This document shows positions 9,046 through 15,764 of a DNA stretch of 64,000 nt, piece after piece. The notes beneath the pieces are model-generated. The model did not search any database. It saw only the letters and a program-made list of their open reading frames with translations, and was not told the DNA's origin. Position 1 is the stretch's first letter; each line of letters starts with the position of its first letter. The DNA is from Prevotella sp. (GTDB lineage: Bacteria; Bacteroidota; Bacteroidia; Bacteroidales; Bacteroidaceae): positions 62,001 through 126,000 of the forward strand of contig JAEEWT010000002.1 in NCBI GenBank assembly GCA_016287755.1, read 5' to 3'. The position numbers and the translations under genes were made by a program.

Positions 9046-9053
9046 TATCTTTG
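9046..9053 (+). promoter_or_regulatory. -7 box for the AraC-family gene
   Basis: TATCTTTG, the commonest form of the Bacteroidetes -7 element, ends 19 bp before the ATG at 9073. Confidence 0.65.
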
Positions 9054-9072
9054 CAAACAAAAAGGACATATT

Positions 9073-9975
9073 ATGAACAAGCAACCGCAACTGATGGATT
9101 TGTCGCGCATGCGAGACATCCTGATACCCCATCTCGAGAAGATTCGCGAGAGTGCTTTCTTTAATGGTGAACTCGGTATGGTACATGGCGACCACACCGT
9201 ATTCAGTCTGCTGATGCGTCAGAAACCGCCCTTCATCGTCAACGACCACCGTTTCGGCATCATCATGAGCGGTGAGGCCCATATAAGCCTCAACTTACAA
9301 GAAAGTCATAACACGGCCGGCACGCTGGTCTATATAGGTCCTGGCACCATCATCAACCCCATCCGTCTTTCCAACGACCTCCGTGTCTTCGGCATCGGGC
9401 TCTTTGCCGATTTCCCCATGCCCTTCGCACCAGGTCAGATGCCATCAGCCTTCAACGGTCAGGTGCGCGACTTCCAGTTGCATGTCAGCGACAATGACTT
9501 CCGCACTGCCCGCCAAATTCTCGATACCATCTGGCACGTTGTACATAGCGACGATTACCATCGCCCCACCGTTACTGCCCTCGTGGCCGCCCTGATGCAT
9601 CACTACGACCGTCTTTTTCGTCAGCAGACCGATATGCAGGCCGTATCACGTTCGCGCGAGCAGACCATCTTCGATCGCTTTATCCAACTGGCGGGTCAGC
9701 ATTGTGTAGAGCATCACCAGATAGGCTACTACGCCGATCGTCTGTGTCTCACGGAGCGTTACCTCAGTACCGTTATCCGTCAGGCCAGCGGAACCACAGC
9801 CAAGGACTGGATAGACCGAGCCCTGATCACACGCATCAAAATAGAGTTGCGGCACACAGATAAACCAGCGGCACAGATTGCCGAGGAGATGCATTTTGCC
9901 AACCCCTCGTTTTTCTCCAAGTATTTCCGCCGACTCACCGGAATGACGCCGATGGAGTATAAGGCTCAACCTTAA
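9073..9975 (+). CDS. AraC-family transcriptional regulator
   Basis: A 300-residue regulator. The N-terminal half resembles a cupin sensing domain (about 25-150). The C-terminal part carries two helix-turn-helix units: IGYYADRLCLTERYLSTVIR (about 215-240) and PAAQIAEEMHFANPSFFSKYFRRLTGMTPMEYK (about 262-298), the latter the classic AraC signature. It is transcribed divergently from the efflux operon, with a palindrome in the shared 163-bp gap, so it is the natural candidate regulator of that pump. The ligand is unknown. Confidence 0.92.
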   Translation: MNKQPQLMDLSRMRDILIPHLEKIRESAFFNGELGMVHGDHTVFSLLMRQKPPFIVNDHRFGIIMSGEAHISLNLQESHNTAGTLVYIGPGTIINPIRLSNDLRVFGIGLFADFPMPFAPGQMPSAFNGQVRDFQLHVSDNDFRTARQILDTIWHVVHSDDYHRPTVTALVAALMHHYDRLFRQQTDMQAVSRSREQTIFDRFIQLAGQHCVEHHQIGYYADRLCLTERYLSTVIRQASGTTAKDWIDRALITRIKIELRHTDKPAAQIAEEMHFANPSFFSKYFRRLTGMTPMEYKAQP

Positions 9976-9980
9976 GAACG

Positions 9981-10016
9981 AAGAAACGGGATCCGCATTA
10001 GCAGACCCCGTTTCTT
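9981..10016 (+). terminator. Intrinsic terminator after the AraC-family gene
   Basis: AAGAAACGGG at 9981-9990 pairs perfectly with CCCGTTTCTT at 10007-10016, with a 16-nt loop. The following U-tract is short. It sits between convergent genes. Confidence 0.75.
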
Positions 10017-10058
10017 ATTGAATTCCTCGGTGGGTTTATTAGTTTTTTCTTTACGAAA

Positions 10059-12671
10059 TTATTTAATCACCACTTTCTTACCGTTCACCACATAAACGCC
10101 CTTCTGAACCTTGTTCACACGAACGCCATTGAGGTTATAGATAGCTGCGTCGCCAATGGTCTGCTCAACGTTGTTGATGCCGGTTGAAATGGTACCGCTC
10201 TCTTCACCCTTATACACGATAATTTGAGTGATCTGGGTGTTGGCGTTACTTGTCACCTTCAAGGTATAGATTGTACCAGCAGCCTGATAATCATTATTTA
10301 TTTCATAGGTATTGGTTCCTGTAGCACCCGCTGTTTGGGTACTAACAGCGTTATTACCGACAAAGATATTTTGGGTGACAGCAGTACTTGCTCCATCCCT
10401 TCCAACCACCTCAATCTTATTAACGGGGAAGATGAAAGCGGGCAAGGTAAGATAGGCATCTTGTTTACCTAACATCAGATAATTCTGAGGATAATAGCTA
10501 TAACCATTTCCTGATGAACCTTTGAGTGTAATCGTATAACCATCGGCAGTGAATGATGCTTCTTCAACAGTCTTCGATGTCGGGATGCCCCATTTATTAT
10601 TCGTGAAGTAGAAGGTTGTCTTGCTATCATCTGCTTCAACTGCAATCATCTTATAAGTCTGGGTAATTGTTACCACCTTCTCCTCTGCACCAGTGTAAGA
10701 AAGCGTTATCGTTGCTGAACGGTCGGCTTCACCTTCGTTTGCTGTCGTAGTAAAAGTGATTGTTTCACCAACTTGGATATCGCTAATCCAGTCGCAACTC
10801 TCATCAAGTGTTGCATTTATAGACACACCTGTTTGGGGATTTTCTATCGTGTACTCTATTTCTCCCGAAGTGGCATCGTACTCCAGAGTAACATCACTGG
10901 CTACAATACGTGTTTCTTGAGAAACAGGACGCTCAAGGCTATAGAGTTGGTTGTTAGCATCCAATTCGTATGTATCACCATATATCTTCAGGTTTCCGTA
11001 AACCACTACAATATCGCCTTCTCGAATATCATCTGATGAAGTGAAATTATCGCCATTGTAGCTCTTTCCTCGATATGCCAATAACTGATCAGTAGTCGTA
11101 CTTCCATCGGCAGAAATATTGTAAGAAATACTTCCATACTGAGAGTTATAGGCAGTCACGATTTCTGATACAATACCCTGTACATACACACCTGTTACGC
11201 CTGTATTATCGTCAATGGCTGCTAGAGCCTGAGCCACAGTATAAGGATTATTCTTACCACCTAATACATTAGGATCTGTTACTTTCACAAGATAAGAAGC
11301 TGTTCCTGCATTATACTCATCATTACCAGCAAATGAAGCGGTAATCCTGGCAGTACCTGCGCCTACGATAGTCAATTTACCATCAGATGCTACGGTTGCC
11401 ACCGTTTCTTTATCTGAAGAATAGGTAACAGTCAAATTATGCGGATTCGTCAAAGTGGGTTCGGTAAACTCTACACCCTTCTCAACATCAATCGAGGTCT
11501 TGTCAAATGCCAACTCAGGATCTACCTTTGTGTTCTTTACAATTTCTACAATCTTACTACCTGTATCGAATTCCGGAATAGTACCAGAGTTGTTCTTAAA
11601 CAATTTTACTTTTCCGCATACAGTAACCTGATCACCAACAGTCAAATCAGTAACCGCTGTGAAATCTGCGCCATTCAGGCCTAAACCGTTGTAAACTTGC
11701 ATCTGACCTGTGGTTGTACCATCATCAGAAATCCAATATACGATCTTATTGTAATTCAACCTATCAACTTTAGAGACAAAACCTTTCACATAAACATCAT
11801 TGTCTGAAAGAACATTTTCTCCGAGCTCATTGATGAAAGCAATGGCCTGAGCCACAGTATAAGGATTGTTCTTTGTTCCAGGAGCATTGGGATCTATTAC
11901 AGTAACTACAAATGTTGTACTACCTTCATTAAACTGGTCGTTACCTTCCCAAGTTGCAACGATAGTTGCTTCACCTTCTGCAACACCGGTAATTGTGGTA
12001 CCGTTAATAGATACCGTTTCGTCTTCTGTAGTTAAGGTTACTGCAGGCCCATCGCTTGTCACCTCTGTTGTTCCACCAATCTCAATGGATTCAGAACCTA
12101 TTGTAACTGTTGGATCAATTTTCTCACCAGCTTCCTGTTCTTTGTAGAACACTACTTTATTAAACCCAATATACTTATTACTACTGCCACCTACCGTTAC
12201 ATTAAACGTGAACTTGTAGTATGCATCCTTTGGCCATGTCTTACCCGGTGACGGGGTCACGGTATTGACACCATCAAGTGTTACACTGCTCAACGTAACC
12301 TCATCAAGAACTGTACTAAAACCAGCATCGCTTGCCACAGTTAACTTCAAACTGTTCAATGTGATGCCGCCGCCAGTAGAAAGGGTAAGATCTAACTTCG
12401 TAATGGCTGCGTCCATAGCTGTTTTTGTATAGACAGTACGGTCTGTATTAGTAATGCTCTTACCGCCGATACGCCATGGCTTCTGTTGTGTATTACCATT
12501 AACATTCCAAGTAATACCTTCATACGTAACATCGCACTTTCCATTGTAATCAGACCCGGAACCTGTAATACCGGACGTGTCAAGGGTATAGAACACAACA
12601 TCATCTGCCCAAGCCACACTAGCCACCGCCATCAGCAGCAGCGTACATAAATAACGTAGTTTTCTTGTCAT
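10059..12671 (-). CDS. Large secreted OB-fold/Ig-like surface protein with a VVIK C-terminus
   Basis: 870 residues, no enzyme motif. A signal peptide ends VASVAWA (22). Apparent domains in order: an N-terminal beta domain (about 23-170); an Ig-like segment (about 180-260); a DUF6359-like OB domain starting NNPYTVAQAIAFINELGENV (about 265-380) with the conserved DVYVKGFVSKV and LTVGDQVTVCGKVK strands; a second Ig-like segment (about 385-470); a second OB domain starting KNNPYTVAQALAAI (about 470-580); a BACON-like segment (about 585-675); another beta domain; and a C-terminal module ending VYVVNGKKVVIK. The same C-terminus ends the protein at 53097-54164, and the same OB domains recur in the lipoprotein at 42125-43681. 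It is probably exported to the surface. Ligand unknown. Confidence 0.85.
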   Translation of the reverse strand: MTRKLRYLCTLLLMAVASVAWADDVVFYTLDTSGITGSGSDYNGKCDVTYEGITWNVNGNTQQKPWRIGGKSITNTDRTVYTKTAMDAAITKLDLTLSTGGGITLNSLKLTVASDAGFSTVLDEVTLSSVTLDGVNTVTPSPGKTWPKDAYYKFTFNVTVGGSSNKYIGFNKVVFYKEQEAGEKIDPTVTIGSESIEIGGTTEVTSDGPAVTLTTEDETVSINGTTITGVAEGEATIVATWEGNDQFNEGSTTFVVTVIDPNAPGTKNNPYTVAQAIAFINELGENVLSDNDVYVKGFVSKVDRLNYNKIVYWISDDGTTTGQMQVYNGLGLNGADFTAVTDLTVGDQVTVCGKVKLFKNNSGTIPEFDTGSKIVEIVKNTKVDPELAFDKTSIDVEKGVEFTEPTLTNPHNLTVTYSSDKETVATVASDGKLTIVGAGTARITASFAGNDEYNAGTASYLVKVTDPNVLGGKNNPYTVAQALAAIDDNTGVTGVYVQGIVSEIVTAYNSQYGSISYNISADGSTTTDQLLAYRGKSYNGDNFTSSDDIREGDIVVVYGNLKIYGDTYELDANNQLYSLERPVSQETRIVASDVTLEYDATSGEIEYTIENPQTGVSINATLDESCDWISDIQVGETITFTTTANEGEADRSATITLSYTGAEEKVVTITQTYKMIAVEADDSKTTFYFTNNKWGIPTSKTVEEASFTADGYTITLKGSSGNGYSYYPQNYLMLGKQDAYLTLPAFIFPVNKIEVVGRDGASTAVTQNIFVGNNAVSTQTAGATGTNTYEINNDYQAAGTIYTLKVTSNANTQITQIIVYKGEESGTISTGINNVEQTIGDAAIYNLNGVRVNKVQKGVYVVNGKKVVIK

Positions 12672-12835
12672 AATCTGTTTATTGTTTTTAGTTAATAATA
12701 ATTGTCGAGGTGAAAACGTTTAGTTCATCTTTTAAATCCGTCCACAAAGTTAGTGCTTTCTTGCGAGACAAACAAGTATTTAACAATCTTTATTCATCTC
12801 CCTCGATTCCATTTGCAATGTTACGAAAGTCGAGC

Positions 12836-12872
12836 GAAATGCAAAAGGAAAACATGTTTTTCTTTTCATTTC
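12836..12872. repeat. Imperfect palindrome centred on CATG in the surface-gene leader
   Basis: The left arm GAAATGCAAAAGGAAAACAT and right arm ATGTTTTTCTTTTCATTTC pair along nearly their full length, with one mismatch and one bulge. It could fold in the leader RNA or act as a protein site in DNA. Confidence 0.5.
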
Positions 12873-12897
12873 CGAGACAAGGTAACTTCTCCAAAGG

Positions 12898-12929
12898 CAA
12901 AGGTACGAAAAAAAACCGAGATGACCAAA
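12898..12929 (-). promoter_or_regulatory. Promoter of the OB-fold surface protein gene
   Basis: On the minus strand TTTG (12926-12929) is followed after exactly 20 bp by TACCTTTG (12898-12905). Both elements match the Bacteroidetes housekeeping consensus. Confidence 0.75.
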
Positions 12930-12995
12930 TTCCGACCCCTCATAGCATGTGAAAATCCATGTTCGCTTTTTCTAAAAACTTAATTCATGTTAACG

Positions 12996-13011
12996 TTCTA
13001 AATTTTTAGAA
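12996..13011. promoter_or_regulatory. BlaI-type operator 1
   Basis: TTCTAAATTTTTAGAA is a 16-bp palindrome with one mismatched pair, upstream of the -7 box of the BlaI-like gene. Confidence 0.7.
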
Positions 13012-13026
13012 GAAAATGTTTGCAAG

Positions 13027-13042
13027 TTCTAAAAGTTTAGAA
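13027..13042. promoter_or_regulatory. BlaI-type operator 2
   Basis: TTCTAAAAGTTTAGAA, a 16-bp palindrome with one mismatched pair. It ends at the base before the TATATTTG -7 box, so bound protein would block the promoter. Confidence 0.75.
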
Positions 13043-13050
13043 TATATTTG
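13043..13050 (+). promoter_or_regulatory. -7 box of the BlaI/BlaR1-like operon
   Basis: TATATTTG matches TAnnTTTG. It lies directly between operators 2 and 3, which flank it closely. Confidence 0.7.
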
Positions 13051-13059
13051 CAGCGGATA

Positions 13060-13075
13060 TTCTAAAGAATTAGAA
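13060..13075. promoter_or_regulatory. BlaI-type operator 3
   Basis: TTCTAAAGAATTAGAA, a weaker copy of the palindrome (6 of 8 pairs). It ends one base before the start codon, so it occupies the whole place where a ribosome-binding site would be. Confidence 0.65.
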
Positions 13076-13076
13076 C

Positions 13077-13526
13077 ATGAAAGAGAAAAAACTACAAACG
13101 GCGCAGCAAGAACAGACTCAAAAAGCTTTGAGTTCATCCGAGTTGCAAAGGAAGAAAGTCAAAGGCCAGCTCACCAAAGCCGAAACGCAAGTGATGAATG
13201 CGCTATGGGCACTTCCCCAGAGCCAAGGATTCTCTTCAGAAATCATGGAGAGATTGCCTGAACCCAAGCCAGCTCCGACCACTTTGCTGACATTCCTAAA
13301 GATATTGAAGGAAAAAGAATTTGTAAAAGCCGCTAAAATTGGGAAGGCACAACTCTTCAGCGCCACAGTTAGTAAAGAGGATTATACGCGTGCGTATATG
13401 AAAGAGGTGCAGAAGACATTCTTTGGAGGTTCGTTTGCCTCGCTCGTATCTTTCTTTGCCAAAGACGAGCAGCTAAGCGATGAAGAGGTTAGTGAGATTT
13501 TGGAAATCATAAAGCATCGCAAATAA
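13077..13526 (+). CDS. BlaI/MecI/CopY-family repressor
   Basis: 149 residues. After a basic N-terminal extension, a winged-helix domain (about 35-110) carries LTKAETQVMNALWALPQSQGFSSEIMERL and TTLLTFLKILKEKEFVKAAKIGKAQLFSATVSKEDY, the typical BlaI/MecI pattern. The C-terminal part (about 110-149, FFGGSFASLVSFFAKDEQLSDEEVSEIL) is the dimerisation and cleavage region. It overlaps the next gene by one base (TAATG), the usual arrangement with a BlaR1-like membrane protease. It probably represses its own operon through the three palindromes upstream. Confidence 0.95.
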   Translation: MKEKKLQTAQQEQTQKALSSSELQRKKVKGQLTKAETQVMNALWALPQSQGFSSEIMERLPEPKPAPTTLLTFLKILKEKEFVKAAKIGKAQLFSATVSKEDYTRAYMKEVQKTFFGGSFASLVSFFAKDEQLSDEEVSEILEIIKHRK

Positions 13527-15400
13527 TGGTTGAGTTTCTAATCTACGATTTGAAGGTGGCAGCATTGATAGTCGTTTTCTATTTCTGCTATCGGCTGCTG
13601 ATGGAGCGCGAGACGATGCATCGGCTGAACCGTATCGTGCTGTTGTCTTCCATCGTGCTCTCCCTAGCTTTGCCTCTATGCGTCATTACTCTGCATAAAA
13701 CGATAGAGGTGGAGCAGGTGCCGGTGGTTGACACCGCAGAACTGGTTGTCGCAGATTTAGAAGCAACATCTGTTGAGGATTCCCCTAATCTTCTACAACC
13801 CTACATCCTCTTCGCCATTTTCATCATCGGCTTCGTCTGCCGATTGATTTATATCGTAAACAGTTATCGGCATTTGCGCCGAATGATTAAGGATAGTGAG
13901 CAACATTCGTTGGAGGATGGCGTGACGTTGGCAGTTGTCGACCTGCCTGTCGCACCCTTCTCATGGATGCACACCATCGTGTTAAGCCGGATTGACTACG
14001 AGGAGCGCAACCCTTCGATACTTGTTCACGAACGAGGGCACATCCTGCAGCGACATAGCTGGGATATCGTCTTTGTTGAAGCGCTTACGGCTCTGCAATG
14101 GTTCAACCCTGTGGTATGGCTCTTGCGTCGCGACTTGCGAACCGTACACGAGTATGAAGCCGATGCGGCCGTTCTCTCGTCTGGCTCCGACGTGAGCCAA
14201 TATATTCAACTGCTGATGCGGAAGGCGATGGGTACAAAGGCCTGTATCCTCGCCAACGGCATCAACAACAGCACCATCAAAAAAAGAATTAATATGATGT
14301 TACTTAATAAATCATCACGCTACAACTCCCTGAAGTTGTTGGCCCTGCTGCCCATCATAGGCGTCTCGCTTGCACTTAACGCAGAGACCGTAACCGATGT
14401 GGTTTATAAAAACGACCCGCCTCAGAAGCAGGTGCCCGTAAAGAAAGGAAAGAAGAACTCCACTATTAAGCTTGGCGGCAATCAGACCATCAAAGTGGTG
14501 GAGCAAGAGAAGACTCAGGCTGCTGAACAATTGCAAAGTTACACCGCCGAGTTGCAAGAGGCGAGACAGAATCCAGCAATCATCCTCCTCAACACCAAAC
14601 CGAATGGAGAAGAACCGATGCTTATCGTTGATGGCAAGACGGTCACTAGAGAAGATATTCAAGCTCTTCCCCCAGAATCTGTCGCGAATATAGTTGTGAT
14701 GAAAGAAGAGGCTGCCATTAAGTCTTACGGTGAAAACGCCAAAAATGGTGTGATTATCATCACCACTAAAAAGCGTCAAGAAGAACTTGACAATGAGCCG
14801 AAACAGCCAGATGTCTTCGATGTGGTAGAGGGGATGCCTCAGTTCCCAGGCGGTGCAGCAGCCCTTATGCAGTATCTTTCGCAGAACATCCGATATCCGA
14901 AAGAGGCGATGGAGGCTAAAACACAAGGGCGTGTTATTGTCCAGTTCGTAATCGAGAAAGACGGTTCCATCAGTGGCGCCCATGTGGTCAAGTCAGTCAA
15001 TCCACAACTCGATGCCGAGGCTCTCCGTGTGATCAGTGCCATGCCCAATTGGACTCCTGGCACCCAGAATGGACAAACTGTCAGAGTGAAGTACGCCGTG
15101 CCCATCTCCTTCCGTCTGGAAGGCAACGAGAAGACCAATGTCGTGGGTACTTTTACCCCCAATGCTGAGTGGTCCTTTACTCCAACAGATTCTAAAAGCC
15201 TCTCCGCTGAGGATATCATCAAACGTTTACCCGGCGCCGAGATTGACAAAGATGGCAATGTCACCATCTACGGCAAGGCTGTCAAGAAAATTCTGGTCGA
15301 TGGCAAAGACGTGATAAAGGAAGGTTCTCTGAAAGACCCTATCAAGGTCAAGCTTGACGAAACGGGCAACATGCTCATCACCACTAAGAGCAAAAAGTGA
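13526..15400 (+). CDS. BlaR1-type M56 membrane peptidase with plug-like and TonB C-terminal domains
   Basis: 624 residues. N-terminal membrane helices (about 5-22, 35-58, 90-112) and a helix near 271-285 frame a cytoplasmic M56 zinc peptidase with HERGH at 168-172 (HExxH) and the downstream VHEYEADAAV. There is no penicillin-binding sensor domain. Instead the extracytoplasmic part has a TonB-receptor-plug-like segment (LIVDGKTVTREDIQALPPESVANI, then YGENAKNGVIIITTKK, about 363-416), a full TonB C-terminal domain (about 425-535, ending GQTVRVKYAVPISFRL) and a second plug-like piece (about 550-624). Presumably it senses an envelope signal and inactivates the BlaI-like repressor by proteolysis. 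The signal is unknown. Confidence 0.92.
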   Translation: MVEFLIYDLKVAALIVVFYFCYRLLMERETMHRLNRIVLLSSIVLSLALPLCVITLHKTIEVEQVPVVDTAELVVADLEATSVEDSPNLLQPYILFAIFIIGFVCRLIYIVNSYRHLRRMIKDSEQHSLEDGVTLAVVDLPVAPFSWMHTIVLSRIDYEERNPSILVHERGHILQRHSWDIVFVEALTALQWFNPVVWLLRRDLRTVHEYEADAAVLSSGSDVSQYIQLLMRKAMGTKACILANGINNSTIKKRINMMLLNKSSRYNSLKLLALLPIIGVSLALNAETVTDVVYKNDPPQKQVPVKKGKKNSTIKLGGNQTIKVVEQEKTQAAEQLQSYTAELQEARQNPAIILLNTKPNGEEPMLIVDGKTVTREDIQALPPESVANIVVMKEEAAIKSYGENAKNGVIIITTKKRQEELDNEPKQPDVFDVVEGMPQFPGGAAALMQYLSQNIRYPKEAMEAKTQGRVIVQFVIEKDGSISGAHVVKSVNPQLDAEALRVISAMPNWTPGTQNGQTVRVKYAVPISFRLEGNEKTNVVGTFTPNAEWSFTPTDSKSLSAEDIIKRLPGAEIDKDGNVTIYGKAVKKILVDGKDVIKEGSLKDPIKVKLDETGNMLITTKSKK

Positions 15401-15435
15401 TTTCTACTCGTTTTAAGACACCCTTGACGAACAAA

Positions 15436-15474
15436 AGAGTCAGCATGCGAAAGTAGGACGCTGGCTCTTTTTTT
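15436..15474 (+). terminator. Intrinsic terminator of the BlaI/BlaR1-like operon
   Basis: AGAGTCAGC (15436-15444) pairs with GCTGGCTCT (15460-15468), with one G-T wobble, followed by seven T. Confidence 0.88.
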
Positions 15475-15534
15475 GTCATTATGGGTATTAATAATCCGCC
15501 GCGAAATGTTAAGAAACACTGAACGCCGTAAACG

Positions 15535-15607
15535 CTATCAGTGATCAAGGCAAACGCTACCAGAGAATGGCGTTCCCACTATCAGCGTTTGAGGCACTTT
15601 CAATCAG
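15535..15607. repeat. Short motif array with exact 22-bp period (4 copies)
   Basis: CTATCAG at 15535, CTACCAG at 15557, CTATCAG at 15579 and CAATCAG at 15601 are spaced exactly 22 bp apart. The 15 bases between copies differ. GAACGCC (15521-15527) and GGCGTTC (15569-15575) form an inverted pair around the first two copies. A similar element is at 43723-43773. Confidence 0.65.
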
Positions 15608-15618
15608 AAACTGCCATA

Positions 15619-15643
15619 GTTTTTGGCGCAAAGTGCCAAAAAC
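15619..15643. repeat. Perfect 9-bp hairpin
   Basis: GTTTTTGGC and GCCAAAAAC flank a 7-base loop. There is no clear U-tract on either strand, so it is listed as an inverted repeat rather than a terminator. Confidence 0.55.
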
Positions 15644-15748
15644 GCCGTATCCTTCGTCAAAATTGCTGCGTACCTGTTAATAAAACATAATGCCGAATAT
15701 CAGGGCGATTTTTCTATTCATCATGCATGATATGTCAGATATTTTTTG

Positions 15749-15756
15749 TATCTTTG
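15749..15756 (+). promoter_or_regulatory. -7 box of the TonB receptor/ECF-like operon
   Basis: TATCTTTG ends only 8 bp before the ATG at 15765, so transcription would begin at or within a few bases of the start codon. This decides the start over the ATG at 15690. Confidence 0.65.
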
Positions 15757-15764
15757 CAGTTGCA

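Larger units (their letters stand above)
12672..13076. other. 405-bp divergent intergenic region
   Basis: No gene seen. It holds a minus-strand promoter (12898-12929) giving the OB-fold surface gene a 5' leader of about 220 nt, an imperfect palindrome inside that leader (12836-12872), and the plus-strand promoter and three operators of the BlaI-like gene (12996-13075). A weak extra half-site, TTCTAAAA, lies near 12970. Confidence 0.7.
15401..15764. other. 364-bp intergenic region with terminator, repeat cluster and promoter
   Basis: No gene seen. In order: terminator of the BlaR1-like operon (15436-15474), a cluster of 22-bp-spaced ATCAG-like motifs (15535-15607), a 9-bp perfect hairpin (15619-15643), and the -7 box of the TonB receptor gene (15749-15756). 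An in-frame ATG at 15690 lies upstream of that promoter and is not used as the start here. Confidence 0.7.

Noticed and set aside
12672..12890. Riboswitch in the 220-nt leader of the OB-fold surface gene
   Set aside because: A palindrome is present, but I find no cobalamin, TPP, SAM or other known riboswitch core.
14315..14983. 222-codon minus-strand open frame
   Set aside because: Antisense to the BlaR1-like gene, whose HExxH and TonB-C domains are unmistakable on the other strand.
15535..15607. CRISPR-like regular spacing
   Set aside because: Only 5-7 bases are conserved per 22-bp unit, there is no repeat of 23 bp or more, spacers are too short, and no cas gene is in the window.
15690..15764. 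Upstream ATG as start of the TonB receptor
   Set aside because: The extension would place the promoter -7 box inside the coding region and bury the signal peptide.
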